64,000 bases of DNA from an uncultured Porphyromonadaceae bacterium (GCA_905198125.1 CAJKBH010000009.1:1-64000); one strand, 5' to 3'. Positions 51,392-60,374 are shown, counted from the stretch's first letter. Made by a program: numbers and translations. The notes: a model not told the origin generated them from the letters alone.

Positions 51392-51751
51392 TTATGCCTT
51401 CTTGGCGTAACGCTCCTTGATGCGGGCCTTCTTACCGGTGAGGTTGCGCAGGTAGTACAGTTTTGCACGGCGAACCTTACCCAGCTTGTTGGTCGTGATC
51501 GACTCGATGAACGGGGACTCGAGGGGGAAGATACGCTCAACGCCGATACCGTCGCTGATCTTGCGCACTGTGAAACGCTTCTTGTCGCCCTGGCCGCAGA
51601 TCTTGATAACCACGCCACGGTACATCTGGATACGCTCCTTGTTACCCTCCTTGATTCGGTAAGCCACCGTGATGGTGTCGCCCGGTCCGAAATCGTCTAC
51701 TTTCTTCTCCGGAGTGGCAAATGCCTGCTCCGCAATCTTAATCAGATCCAT
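51392..51751 (-). CDS. rplS: 50S ribosomal protein L19
   Basis: A 119-residue L19: [56 protein letters not shown], and [19 protein letters not shown]. It sits at the subunit interface of the ribosome. Single-gene transcript with its own promoter and terminator. Confidence 0.97.
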   Translation of the reverse strand: MDLIKIAEQAFATPEKKVDDFGPGDTITVAYRIKEGNKERIQMYRGVVIKICGQGDKKRFTVRKISDGIGVERIFPLESPFIESITTNKLGKVRRAKLYYLRNLTGKKARIKERYAKKA

Positions 51752-51827
51752 TTTATTTAGTTGAATTAAGTTATGCCGGCAATATAAACGCGCTGCAATG
51801 TCGCGCCAGAGATTACCGAATCGGGCG

Positions 51828-51859
51828 CAAAGTTAGCGATTTTTTTTAATATGAGCAAA
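51828..51859 (-). promoter_or_regulatory. rplS promoter
   Basis: Minus strand TTTG (complement of 51856-51859), 20 bases, TAACTTTG (complement of 51828-51835), about 77 bases before rplS. A weaker rightward element, TAACTTCG (51868-51875), may serve folP. Confidence 0.8.
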
Positions 51860-51899
51860 AAAAGCGTTAACTTCGCGCTGTTAACAGCAACATAGCGCT

Positions 51900-52778
51900 A
51901 TGATACGCAGCATCAACATACGCGGCAGGCTTCTGGAGCTGGACCGACCTAAGGTAATGGGCATCATCAACGTGACGCCCGACAGTTTCCACGCGGCCAG
52001 TCGCGCGGGCGACAATGCCGCCGGCATAGCCCGGCGTATGCTTGACGACGGCGCCGACATACTGGACATCGGCGGATATTCCACACGCCCCGGCGCCGCC
52101 CCCGTATCGTCCGACGAAGAATACGACCGCCTCGCCCCTGCGCTGGAGTCCATACGGCGCGACTTCCCAGACGCCATCATGTCGGTCGACACGTTCCGCG
52201 CCGACGTGGCCCGCAAAGTCGTGGCCAACTTCGGCGTAGACATAATCAACGACATAGGCGGCGGCACACTCGACCCCGACATAATCCCAAAGGTGGCAGA
52301 GCTGCAGGTGCCTTACGTGCTGATGCACTTGCGCGGTACTCCCGCGACCATGCAGCAACTTACGCAATATGACGACGTTGCTGCCGATGTGCTCCAGGAC
52401 CTCGCCTTCAAGGTAGCCGACTGCCGTCAGGCCGGAATAGCCGACGTCATTGTCGATCCCGGATTCGGCTTCGCCAAGACCACCGACCAGAACTACCGCC
52501 TGCTGGCCGCCCTCGACCTGTTCCATACGCTGAACTGCCCTGTGCTGGCCGGCTTATCGCGCAAGACCATGCTGTGGAAACCATTGGGCATCACCCCGGC
52601 CGAGGCCGGCGACGCCACAGTGGCGGCCGATGCCTTCGCGCTGATGCTCGGCGCAGACATTATCCGCGTACACGACGTAAAGCCGGCCGTCCAGACCTGC
52701 CGCCTGTTCGACTTGCTGCGCGACAACAGCGACAACATTTTCCCTAACCTGCGATACACCACAAACACCCATGATTGA
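51900..52778 (+). CDS. folP: Dihydropteroate synthase
   Basis: A 292-residue folate enzyme joining p-aminobenzoate to the pterin diphosphate; target of sulfonamides. Signatures: VMGIINVTPDSF, DILDIGGYSTRPGA, MSVDTFRADV, INDIGGG, DPGFGFAKT, LAGLSRKTM and IIRVHDV. Ends with an eight-base overlap into cdaA. Confidence 0.96.
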   Translation: MIRSINIRGRLLELDRPKVMGIINVTPDSFHAASRAGDNAAGIARRMLDDGADILDIGGYSTRPGAAPVSSDEEYDRLAPALESIRRDFPDAIMSVDTFRADVARKVVANFGVDIINDIGGGTLDPDIIPKVAELQVPYVLMHLRGTPATMQQLTQYDDVAADVLQDLAFKVADCRQAGIADVIVDPGFGFAKTTDQNYRLLAALDLFHTLNCPVLAGLSRKTMLWKPLGITPAEAGDATVAADAFALMLGADIIRVHDVKPAVQTCRLFDLLRDNSDNIFPNLRYTTNTHD

Positions 52779-53535
52779 GTTCGGTATTAAAGACATCGTT
52801 GATATCCTGATAGTCGCCCTGCTGCTGTTCTATCTGTATCGTCTCATGAAAAACAGCGGAACGCTGTCGCTGTTCTACGGCGTGCTCGCCTTCATCGTGC
52901 TGTGGGTGGTATGCTACGAGATTTTCGGAATGAGGCTGACCGGCACCATCGTCGACAAGTTCATGAGCATCGGTCTGATAGTACTGGTAATTCTGTTCCA
53001 GGACCAGATAAAACGCTTCCTGATAGACATCGGCGGTCCGGGCAAGTTCAAGCATTTCACACGCATGTTCCGGCATGAGAAAAACGACGACAACAGACAT
53101 GCCGAGGTCATGGCCGTGGTGTACGCCTGCATGTCGATGGCCAAGTCCAAGACAGGGGCCCTGATCGTATTCCAGCGCAAGGTTCCCCTCGGCGATTACG
53201 AAAAAACGGGCGATGAAATCGACGCCGACATCAACGCCCGGCTGATCGAGAACATATTCTTCAAGAACTCGCCGCTGCACGACGGGGCCATGATCATAGC
53301 CGGCAACCGCATCGCAGCCGTGGGCTGCATCCTGCCCGTCAGCCACGACATGAACATACCCAAGAACTTAGGCCTGCGCCATCGCGCCGCCTTAGGCATG
53401 AGTCAGGTCACCGACGCCGTGTGCGTCATCGTCAGCGAGGAAACCGGGGGAATATCCGTGGCACATTCCGGGTCCATCAAGGTCAAGATAAGCGTCACGG
53501 AACTGGAGCATATACTTTCCACGGCACTGAACTAA
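52771..53535 (+). CDS. cdaA: Diadenylate cyclase CdaA
   Basis: A 254-residue membrane enzyme making c-di-AMP from two ATP. Three N-terminal transmembrane helices precede the DisA_N domain with the DGA motif (SPLHDGAMIIAGNRI) and the RHR motif (GLRHRAALGMSQ). The folP-cdaA order with overlap is common in Bacteroidales. c-di-AMP controls potassium and wall homeostasis. Confidence 0.95.
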   Translation: MIEFGIKDIVDILIVALLLFYLYRLMKNSGTLSLFYGVLAFIVLWVVCYEIFGMRLTGTIVDKFMSIGLIVLVILFQDQIKRFLIDIGGPGKFKHFTRMFRHEKNDDNRHAEVMAVVYACMSMAKSKTGALIVFQRKVPLGDYEKTGDEIDADINARLIENIFFKNSPLHDGAMIIAGNRIAAVGCILPVSHDMNIPKNLGLRHRAALGMSQVTDAVCVIVSEETGGISVAHSGSIKVKISVTELEHILSTALN

Positions 53536-53579
53536 GCCGGCTGTAACAATACAACTCCGTTTGGCGCGTTAATGATAAT

Positions 53580-54614
53580 GTGAAACGGATTTCAAGGCAC
53601 ATACCGGGCATCATAGCGGCAACGGCGGCAGTCGTGGCCGTATCGGCACGTGCCGAGAATTCCAACACGGCATATAACTTCCTGGACATCCCCACCTCGG
53701 CGCATGTCTACGCACTCGGAGGCAATAACATCACAATCATCGACGAGGACGTGTCGCTGTCCGACCAGAATCCCGCGCTGATCGGGCCGGAGCTGGAAAA
53801 GCAGGTGGAATTCAACTATATGCTGTATATGGCATCGGGCAATTTCGCCGGACTGCGCTACGGTATGGGCGTGGACGACCATAGCGCGTTCGCTGTGGGA
53901 ATCCGCTACCTTAACTACGGCAAATTCGACGGCTACGACGAGTTCGGCACCCCCACCGGAGCCTTCACTCCATCAGACCTGATAATCGAAGGCACATATT
54001 CGCGCGACATCGCCGGACGCTGGCGCGGCGGCGCCAACATCAAGATGGCTTATTCGTCATACGAAAACTACAAGGCATTCGCCATCGCGGCTGACTTAGG
54101 CGTAAACTATTACGATCCGGACCACGACCTCAGCTTCTCCATCCTGCTGCGCAACATGGGCGGTCAGGTCAAGCGCTTCACCGACCGTTACGCCCGTCTC
54201 CCCTTCGACATACAGCTCGGATATATGCAGTCGCTCGGCCGTCTGCCCTTGCAGATCAGCATCACCGCCAATAATCTGGTGCGCTGGCGCATCCCCTATT
54301 ACAGCTACTCTGATGGCGCGGACGCCCTCAAGATGAAGAACGGATTTTTCACCAACTTCTTCCGCCATCTCATATTCGGCCTGCAATACCAGGCCAGCGA
54401 TAAATTCTACGCCGCGCTTGCCTACAATTACCGCGTGGCCTCCGACATGAGTACCTTCGGCCGCAACATACTCAGCGGTTTCTCGCTCGGCATCGGCTTC
54501 AAGGTCAAGGGCTTCAAGGCCGACGTGGCTTACGCCATGCCTCACAAATCCGGCTCCTCGCTGGTGCTCAACCTCTCCTACACCATCCCCTCGCTCATCT
54601 ACGACGAGGAATAA
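53580..54614 (+). CDS. porQ: PorQ-like type IX secretion system protein
   Basis: A 344-residue outer-membrane beta-barrel with signal peptide (ending SARAE). The LDIPTSAHVYALGGNNITIIDEDVSLSDQNPA motif and C-terminal barrel match the PorQ/PorV-like family of the type IX system. The start codon appears to be GTG (53580): all nearby ATGs are out of frame or meet a stop, and the signal peptide begins immediately after. Presence suggests that this organism can run type IX secretion. Confidence 0.83.
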   Translation: MKRISRHIPGIIAATAAVVAVSARAENSNTAYNFLDIPTSAHVYALGGNNITIIDEDVSLSDQNPALIGPELEKQVEFNYMLYMASGNFAGLRYGMGVDDHSAFAVGIRYLNYGKFDGYDEFGTPTGAFTPSDLIIEGTYSRDIAGRWRGGANIKMAYSSYENYKAFAIAADLGVNYYDPDHDLSFSILLRNMGGQVKRFTDRYARLPFDIQLGYMQSLGRLPLQISITANNLVRWRIPYYSYSDGADALKMKNGFFTNFFRHLIFGLQYQASDKFYAALAYNYRVASDMSTFGRNILSGFSLGIGFKVKGFKADVAYAMPHKSGSSLVLNLSYTIPSLIYDEE

Positions 54615-54712
54615 AAAGGCAGCCCCGCCACGTCTCCATTTGTCCCCGCCTTGAGCTTCAGCGAAAGCCCGTCTCCACGTGTTTAATATTTTTAACTATA
54701 ATTAATGCACCG

Positions 54713-54747
54713 TTTGTTGGCTAATTCGTTATAACATTATAATTTTG
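54713..54747 (+). promoter_or_regulatory. Promoter for the secreted TonB-C protein
   Basis: TTTGTTG (54713-54719), 20 bases, TAATTTTG (54740-54747), leaving a leader of about 75 bases before the gene at 54828. Confidence 0.78.
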
Positions 54748-54827
54748 CATAGAGTTGGTCGCGACCTCTCCGCGAGTCCGGTCAATTCAGCTATTTCGAA
54801 CGCATTTCCTAATTTAAGGAAGTATTT

Positions 54828-55271
54828 ATGGTAAGACTTTTACTTCATACCTCATTACTTATCAGCTTATTATTGACAACAGGCCTGCCTGCCAAGGCCC
54901 AGACATGCCGTGTCAACATCGGTTCCAACGCCTCGGGAGCTCAGAGCTATATGGAGGTGTATGAATATGACTACGTCACCGACAAGCCATCGTTCCCCGG
55001 AGGCGACCGTAACCTGATGACATTCATCAACGCCACGCGCAATTACCCCCTTGATGCTTACCGCAAGGGCATCCAGGGCCGCGTCACCTGCTCGTTCGTG
55101 GTGAATACCGACGGCTCCGTCAGCCATATCTCCGTGCTGCGCGGCGTAAACCCGGCCCTCAACAAGGAAGCCATCCGCGTACTGAGCAAGATGCCTGAAT
55201 GGACACCCGGCAGAATGGACGGCAAGCCCGTTCCGGTCCGTGTGGTATGGTCGGTACCGTTCCGAAAATAA
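54828..55271 (+). CDS. Secreted TonB C-terminal domain protein
   Basis: A 147-residue protein with a signal peptide (ending PAKAQ) and a single TonB_C domain (YPLDAYRKGIQGRVTCSFVVNTDGSVSHISVLRGVNPALNKEAIRVLSKMPEWTPG). It lacks the N-terminal membrane helix and proline linker of a real TonB, so it is not the energy transducer; such stand-alone domains in Bacteroidota have unknown roles. Own promoter and terminator. Confidence 0.82.
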   Translation: MVRLLLHTSLLISLLLTTGLPAKAQTCRVNIGSNASGAQSYMEVYEYDYVTDKPSFPGGDRNLMTFINATRNYPLDAYRKGIQGRVTCSFVVNTDGSVSHISVLRGVNPALNKEAIRVLSKMPEWTPGRMDGKPVPVRVVWSVPFRK

Positions 55272-55296
55272 TCAGACATAACATTATAAAAAACAA

Positions 55297-55326
55297 AAGA
55301 AGACACACTCCCCGGTGCGTCTTCTT
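55297..55326. terminator. Bidirectional terminator
   Basis: Stem AAGAAGACACAC (55297-55308) with GTGCGTCTTCTT (55315-55326), 11 of 12 pairs, A-rich before and T-rich after. Serves the convergent TonB-C and DUF6048-like genes. Confidence 0.8.
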
Positions 55327-55345
55327 TCTTGTTATAACAAATTCT

Positions 55346-56386
55346 TTATTCCTGTTCCTGCTTTGAATCATCAGGCTTAGTCGCGGCTCCCTCCTGCTCC
55401 GAGGCCTTGGCTTCCGCCTCGGCCTGCGCGTCGATGTCGGCTTTGCTCTTGCCGCCGAAGGTCCAGATGGCCGACACGTTGAACGTGATGGCCGAATGAC
55501 CGCCGTAGCCGGGTATGAACCACGGCTTGCTTATACGCAACGCCTCCATGCCGTCGGGCAGCCCGCCGGGCTTCGCCTTGCCGATGCTGAACGGCACGCG
55601 CCAGCGCACGTTCCACCCCAACGAGAATCCACTGACTATCTTCACCTTGATGCCGGCCAGCACCTCGCCCCAGAATGCGGTGGAGCGCATACCGGTCAGG
55701 TCAAACTTCTGCGATTCCTGCCAGTAATCGGAGTTGACGGTCACGTTCCGTGCCGACCAGCCGAAATTCGACATGGCCGCACGCAGTCCCAAGTATAGCT
55801 GATAGTCCGGATTGCTCTTGTACAGGAAGTTATAGTTCACGCCGAGCTTGCAGTAGAAGCTGGGTGACACCTTGTAGGTGAAGTTCTTGTTTTCGGGGGT
55901 AGCATCGGCGTAACCGATGCCCGCTTCTACCACGGGAAACAGCCAGTTCCACAGCGACACGTCGGCCCATACGTCGTACGACCCGAACTTCTGGCCGAAA
56001 GCCATCATGATGGCGTCGGCGAAATTCACTCCCACAGACACGCCGTTGAATTTAGGGTATATCGGTTTCGACTTGGGCTTTGTCACGGTGTCGAGAGTGG
56101 CCAGGAACAATACCGGCTCGTCAAGCAGCTCGCCGTGTTTGTCGTAATAATGCAGCACCGGCTCGCGCTTCTGGTCGTCCACATCCACGGGCGTCACCTT
56201 GCGCGTCGGCCGGCTTACGGGCTTGGCCGGTATCGAATCTACCCTTTCCGCAACGTTCTGTATCGTATCGGCAGCTATCGAATCGGTTAGCAACGGTTCC
56301 GTCTGTGCCAAGGCCGGCATGGCCGTGCATATCACGGTCAGAAGCACGACGATGCCGGTAAGAAGGCGGACTATTGATGGTTTCAT
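55346..56386 (-). CDS. DUF6048-like outer-membrane protein
   Basis: A 346-residue exported protein (signal peptide ending PALAQ) with a polar N-terminal region and a barrel-like remainder (FNGVSVGVNFADAIMMAFGQKFGSYDVWADVSLWNWLFPVVEAGIGYADAT). I recognise the arrangement with the small lipoprotein upstream as the DUF6048/DUF6452 pair of Bacteroidales. C-terminal tail is Glu/Lys/Ala-rich. Overlaps the upstream gene by four bases. Function unknown. Confidence 0.75.
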   Translation of the reverse strand: MKPSIVRLLTGIVVLLTVICTAMPALAQTEPLLTDSIAADTIQNVAERVDSIPAKPVSRPTRKVTPVDVDDQKREPVLHYYDKHGELLDEPVLFLATLDTVTKPKSKPIYPKFNGVSVGVNFADAIMMAFGQKFGSYDVWADVSLWNWLFPVVEAGIGYADATPENKNFTYKVSPSFYCKLGVNYNFLYKSNPDYQLYLGLRAAMSNFGWSARNVTVNSDYWQESQKFDLTGMRSTAFWGEVLAGIKVKIVSGFSLGWNVRWRVPFSIGKAKPGGLPDGMEALRISKPWFIPGYGGHSAITFNVSAIWTFGGKSKADIDAQAEAEAKASEQEGAATKPDDSKQEQE

Positions 56387-56886
56387 TGTTCCTCCCCTCC
56401 TTCCTCCTCAGGCTCGTGGTGCAGATATATCACGAGGTTGCTGACGTTTTTGTTGGTTATCTCGCCGTTGGGGCAGGTAATTGAGTCGATGAAGGGTCCG
56501 GTGGTGGTGATGCTCTTCATCCTGTACACCAGACTGACGCCACACTCGGCCGACACGAACTGCGGGGCGCGCTCGTATATGAATGTGGCAGTGTCGCGCG
56601 CCTCGCTGACACGCGTATGCTCGAACACATACATCGTGGTGTCCTGATCCACGCGGAACGGCAGATACAGCTGCTGGGTCTGTCCTCCGTCCCACAGCAC
56701 CGAGTCGTTGGGCACTCCGAGCCCATAGACTTTAAGCGAGTCCATGCCGCAGTCCACCGGCACCGAGTCCTGCACGTAGCGGAACTTGGCCAGCGGCAGC
56801 GAGTTCTGGTTCTCGTAGCATTCCGAGCCGCAGGCACACAGCACCAACAGCCCCGGCAACGCCAATATGTATCTCAACTGTCTCAA
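56383..56886 (-). CDS. DUF6452-like lipoprotein with TTG start
   Basis: A 167-residue lipoprotein reading from TTG: (M)RQLRYILALPGLLVLCACGSE, a convincing lipoprotein signal with lipobox LCAC. No ATG or GTG is available near it; the TTG overlaps the stop of the glycosyltransferase gene (TTGA). The remainder (FRYVQDSVPVDCGMDSLKVYGLGVPNDSVLWDG, ATFIYERAPQFVSAECG) has paired cysteines and matches the DUF6452 type. The open frame extends further upstream inside the glycosyltransferase gene but has no coding character there. Confidence 0.75.
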   Translation of the reverse strand: MRQLRYILALPGLLVLCACGSECYENQNSLPLAKFRYVQDSVPVDCGMDSLKVYGLGVPNDSVLWDGGQTQQLYLPFRVDQDTTMYVFEHTRVSEARDTATFIYERAPQFVSAECGVSLVYRMKSITTTGPFIDSITCPNGEITNKNVSNLVIYLHHEPEEEGGEEQ

Positions 56887-57833
56887 AATTCCTCGGCTAT
56901 CAGGTAATTGCGCCGTTCGACCGAATTGCGCGTTATCAGCTCGCCGATGAAGCCGGTGCAGAAGAACTGCACGCCCAACACCATGAACGTCAGCGACAGA
57001 TAGAAATACACCGACTTGGTGAGGTAGAACACGAACGTATCCGAATTCATGGCCACAATCTTGAGTATCAGCACCGTCACCACAGCGATGAAGCCGATCA
57101 GGAACATCATCGACCCCAACAGTCCAAAGAAGTGCATGGGCTTGATGCCGAACTTGGTCTGGAACCACAGGGACGCGAGGTCGAGGTAGCCGTTCACGAA
57201 ACGGTCCAGGCCGAACTTGCTGACGCCGTATTTACGGGCCTGATGATGCACCACCTTCTCGCCGATCTTGCCGTAGCCGGCGTTCTTGGCCAGATAGGGA
57301 ATGTAACGGTGCATATCGCCGTACACCTCGATGTGCTTCACCACATCGCGCTTATATGCCTTCAGTCCGCAGTTGAAGTCGTGCAGATTGTGTATGCCCG
57401 ACACCTTGCGCGCCGTGGCGTTGAACAGCTTGGTGGGAATAGTTTTAGACAGCGGGTCGTAACGCTTCTTTTTCCAGCCCGACACAAGGTCGTAGCCCTC
57501 CACCGTAATCATGCGGTACAGTTCCGGTATCTCGTCGGGCGAGTCCTGCAGGTCGGCGTCCATCGTGATCACCACGTCGCCCTTGGCCCGCGCGAAGCCG
57601 GTGTCCAGCGCCGGGCTCTTGCCGTAGTTGCGGCTGAACGACACGCAATGTATATATGGATTGGAAGCCTGCAGCCCGCGTATCACTTCCATCGAGTTGT
57701 CGCGCGAACCGTCGTTGATGAACAAGATCTCGTAGCTGAAATTGTTCTCGTTCATCACGCGCTCTATCCACGACGCCAGCTCCGGGAGAGACTCGGCCTC
57801 GTTGTATAATGGGATCACTACCGATATGTCCAT
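56883..57833 (-). CDS. Polyprenyl-phosphate glycosyltransferase (DPM1/GtrB-like)
   Basis: A 316-residue membrane enzyme: ISVVIPLYNEAESLPEL, INDGSRDNS, FSRNYGKSPALDTGF, MDADLQDSPDEI and HDFNCGLKAYKRDV, then two C-terminal transmembrane helices. This family moves a sugar from a nucleotide donor to undecaprenyl phosphate on the cytosolic face. Coupled to the DUF6452 and DUF6048 genes by short overlaps, suggesting a joint role at the envelope. Confidence 0.92.
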   Translation of the reverse strand: MDISVVIPLYNEAESLPELASWIERVMNENNFSYEILFINDGSRDNSMEVIRGLQASNPYIHCVSFSRNYGKSPALDTGFARAKGDVVITMDADLQDSPDEIPELYRMITVEGYDLVSGWKKKRYDPLSKTIPTKLFNATARKVSGIHNLHDFNCGLKAYKRDVVKHIEVYGDMHRYIPYLAKNAGYGKIGEKVVHHQARKYGVSKFGLDRFVNGYLDLASLWFQTKFGIKPMHFFGLLGSMMFLIGFIAVVTVLILKIVAMNSDTFVFYLTKSVYFYLSLTFMVLGVQFFCTGFIGELITRNSVERRNYLIAEEF

Positions 57834-57887
57834 GTCTTGTATGTATTGGTTGGAGAGGTTTTATATATTGCGGAGAGGTTTATGTTA

Positions 57888-58886
57888 TCAGAATATCATG
57901 TCCGCTTCCTTGAACAGAATCCGGTCGGAGGCAATGTCGTTGCTCACGGTGGTCAGCATGTCGCCCATCAGCACGCCGTTGATGCCGCCGTGCAGCAGGC
58001 GTACCATCGACCAGTGGCTGAGGCGCATCCGGCCTCCGGCGAAGCGTATCGATTTGTCGGGCAGGATGAAACGCCACGTGGCGGCAGTGCGGATTATCTC
58101 CTCCTCGCTTATCAGCGGAGTGTTTTCCAGCGGTGTGCCGGGGATAGGGTTCAGTATATTCATCGGCACTGAATCCACGCCTAATTCGGCCAGCTCAAAA
58201 GCCAAATCCAGGCGCTGAGCCATACTCTCGCCCATACCGATGATACCGCCGCTGCACACCTGCATACCGGCCTTGCGGGCGGCGCGTATCGTAGCCATCT
58301 TGTCGTCGGGAGTGTGAGTGGAGCACAGTGTCGGGAAGAATTCGCGCGAAGTCTCCATGTTGCAGTGATAGCGTTTCACGCCGGCCGCGGCCAGCCGTTG
58401 CAGCTGCGCCTCGGTCAACAGCCCCATCGACGCACAAAGATAAAGCCCGGTTTCAGCCGTCAGCTTGCGGTATGTCTCGCAGAACCTGTCCACATCGGCG
58501 TCCGACAGCGCGCGACCCGATGTAACCAGACTGAACCGGCGTATACCCTCGCGGGCGTTCACGCGGCCCGCAGCCACGATAGATTCATCGTCCAGATGCT
58601 CGTAGGTGTTGCAGCCCGTATGGTGGCGCACCGCCTGGGCGCACCATTTGCAGTCCTCGCCGCACAGGCCCGAGCGCGCGTTCACGATGCTGCACGAATC
58701 CACGTTGCGCCCCACCAGTTTGGTACTGATGTAGTCCGCGCCGTCGCACAGCGCGTCTATGTCCGGAGTCTCCGCCAGTTCCGCAGCCTCCTCGCGACTG
58801 ATATATGCATTAGGAGCATAGCGCATCTCGCGATGCCCCTCACGCACATCGCGCACTATACGCTCCGACAGTTCCTGTATATTCAT
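57888..58886 (-). CDS. bioB: Biotin synthase
   Basis: A 332-residue radical SAM enzyme inserting sulfur into dethiobiotin. The SAM cluster motif is SGLCGEDCKWCAQ (C-x3-C-x2-C); YHCNMETSREFF, GGIIGMGES and PIPGTPLEN follow. A GAACGATGGCT sequence (complement of 58900-58909) before it resembles the leader motif and opens Met-Ala-stop. No other biotin gene is adjacent. Confidence 0.95.
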   Translation of the reverse strand: MNIQELSERIVRDVREGHREMRYAPNAYISREEAAELAETPDIDALCDGADYISTKLVGRNVDSCSIVNARSGLCGEDCKWCAQAVRHHTGCNTYEHLDDESIVAAGRVNAREGIRRFSLVTSGRALSDADVDRFCETYRKLTAETGLYLCASMGLLTEAQLQRLAAAGVKRYHCNMETSREFFPTLCSTHTPDDKMATIRAARKAGMQVCSGGIIGMGESMAQRLDLAFELAELGVDSVPMNILNPIPGTPLENTPLISEEEIIRTAATWRFILPDKSIRFAGGRMRLSHWSMVRLLHGGINGVLMGDMLTTVSNDIASDRILFKEADMIF

Positions 58887-58965
58887 ATATTAATGTCAAG
58901 CCATCGTTCAAAGACGGCCTATAGTTTCAATTCCAACCACAAAATTACAAATTTTTAGCGAATTA

Positions 58966-58997
58966 TTTGGTAGTTTCAAAATATACTTGTAATTTTG
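58966..58997 (+). promoter_or_regulatory. tRNA-Lys promoter
   Basis: TTTG (58966-58969), 20 bases, TAATTTTG (58990-58997), 44 bases before the tRNA. A leftward TAATTTTG (complement of 58940-58947) for bioB lies just beside it. Confidence 0.82.
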
Positions 58998-59041
58998 CAA
59001 CGCTTTTGAGGGAATAAAAGCCCTGAAGCGACAAATTTTGG

Positions 59042-59117
59042 GATTCGCTAGCTCAGCTGGTAGAGCACAACACTTTTAATGTTGGGGTCCTGGGTTCGAG
59101 CCCCAGGCGGATCACCA
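59042..59117 (+). tRNA. tRNA-Lys (anticodon UUU)
   Basis: A 76-base cloverleaf: acceptor GATTCGC with GCGGATC, anticodon stem CAACA/TGTTG around loop CTTTTAA (anticodon TTT at 59075-59077), T arm CTGGG-TTCGAGC-CCCAG, discriminator A and encoded CCA. One G-T pair in the acceptor stem. Confidence 0.97.
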
Positions 59118-59123
59118 AACACA

Positions 59124-59155
59124 AAGCCGGAGTGTCCAGAGCACTCCGGCTTTTC
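59124..59155 (+). terminator. Terminator after tRNA-Lys
   Basis: Perfect 11-bp stem AAGCCGGAGTG (59124-59134) with 59142-59152 and a T-rich tail. Confidence 0.93.
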
Positions 59156-59158
59156 TTT

Positions 59159-59204
59159 TGATAGTTATCCACTAATTTCGGTGATAGTTATCCTTTACTT
59201 TCGG
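59159..59204. repeat. 23-bp tandem repeat downstream of tRNA-Lys
   Basis: 59159-59181 and 59182-59204 are adjacent copies with 20 of 23 matches (TGATAGTTATCC...TTTCGG). The second runs into the hairpin that follows. Confidence 0.8.
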
Positions 59205-59230
59205 CAATGAATCAAGTTCATTGCCGAAAG
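59198..59230. repeat. Perfect 14-bp inverted repeat
   Basis: CTTTCGGCAATGAA (59198-59211) pairs perfectly with 59217-59230, loop TCAAG. It may end the leftward transcript of the gene at 59238, but no T-run follows on that strand. Confidence 0.75.
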
Positions 59231-59237
59231 CAAGTTG

Positions 59238-60374
59238 CTACTTGCCGAAGATTCGCTCGTAATCGGATTTGGCCGTGCCGAAGGCTTGACGCATGGCGTT
59301 TACAGTCTTTTCAAAAAGAGTCTGGTTGTCAAACCAGCTTTGCGGCGGATACCATTGCACGTCGTTGCGCTTTGTAGACTCCTTCATTCGCAGTCCGTCG
59401 AACATGCCGGCATCATATCCTGAGTCATAATACGTGGCGAACGCTCCTTTCCGTTTGTCGGTCAGTTCCTTTGAACCGCCGGCTACCCAGCCTCCGCTTT
59501 TAGGCGAATAGGCCTGCAACGGGCCGAATGTAAACTCTCCCGTGTCTGAATCAATGTCCAGCATCTCGATTCTGTAATGCCTGGGATTGCTGGCTACCGT
59601 CGACATGCCGCTGGCGCCAAGCATGGCTCCGAACACCATCTGAGTAAGCGGATTGGCTCCGACAGACATATTCATGGAGGAAACCGAGCCTCCGTCCAGC
59701 ACCATCCAGTTTCTGCCGTCGTCGTCTTTCTGAAAGCCGCTTATCTTCATCGGAACGGCGAAGAAATTGCATGTCAGATCGCCTTTTGCCGAGGTGTACG
59801 TAGTATTGGGGTCGAACATCATCACGAGGAAGCCGTAATTGTCCTTGCCGAAAGGAGAGTCGACAGTGCCCTTCTCGCCGATTTCGGCATACACGGGAAT
59901 TTCCCATTCCTTTTTGCCTGACAACTCATGTCCTTCGGGCGGAATCATGGTTCCAAGATAGCATCCGGTGTGGTCGGGCGGAGTCTCATCTTCTTTCTTA
60001 AGGAAATGCACTACGACGGTCATATCGCCTGTCACGCGGAATGGCTTGCCGTTCTCCACCTTGGAGACGCCGGCAGGAGTACACTCGATGGAAGCGATGG
60101 CCCAATCCTTGTTTGCCGTGGCATGAACGGTTGCGGATTCGCCGTATTCAAATTCCTTTTGGGGGCTTAGGAAAACAGTACCCCCTCTCGCAGGATCGGC
60201 AACGGCATTAACAGTAAATTTAACGGTTTCAACAATCTTGGGTCCTCGCGGGGGCTGTCTCGGATCTAACCCGGGGAAAGGTCCGGGAAACGGGGGAATC
60301 GGTTCGGGAGGCGTCGGGTACGGAGGATTGCCGCCATTCCATGGGCCACCGGCTTGCGGGCTATCTGAAAACAT
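59238..60374 (-). CDS. InlB-repeat-like protein of unknown function
   Basis: A 378-residue protein. It opens with a proline/glycine-rich stretch (residues 9-47) and then a short domain (VNAVADPARGGTVFLSPQKEFEYGESATVHATANKDWAIASIECTPAG) with the pattern of bacterial InlB B-repeat domains. The C-terminal 230 residues are unrecognised. There is no signal peptide or lipobox at the annotated start, odd for this domain type. It begins nine bases after the out-of-frame end of the WG-repeat gene, so both probably form one unit. Confidence 0.6.
   Translation of the reverse strand: MFSDSPQAGGPWNGGNPPYPTPPEPIPPFPGPFPGLDPRQPPRGPKIVETVKFTVNAVADPARGGTVFLSPQKEFEYGESATVHATANKDWAIASIECTPAGVSKVENGKPFRVTGDMTVVVHFLKKEDETPPDHTGCYLGTMIPPEGHELSGKKEWEIPVYAEIGEKGTVDSPFGKDNYGFLVMMFDPNTTYTSAKGDLTCNFFAVPMKISGFQKDDDGRNWMVLDGGSVSSMNMSVGANPLTQMVFGAMLGASGMSTVASNPRHYRIEMLDIDSDTGEFTFGPLQAYSPKSGGWVAGGSKELTDKRKGAFATYYDSGYDAGMFDGLRMKESTKRNDVQWYPPQSWFDNQTLFEKTVNAMRQAFGTAKSDYERIFGK

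Noticed and set aside
53580..53580. ATG at 53572 or 53578 as the porQ start
   Set aside because: Both read into TGA at once; the in-frame start is the GTG at 53580.
54828..55271. TonB energy transducer
   Set aside because: Has a cleavable signal peptide and no membrane anchor or proline-rich spacer, so it is only a TonB-C domain protein.
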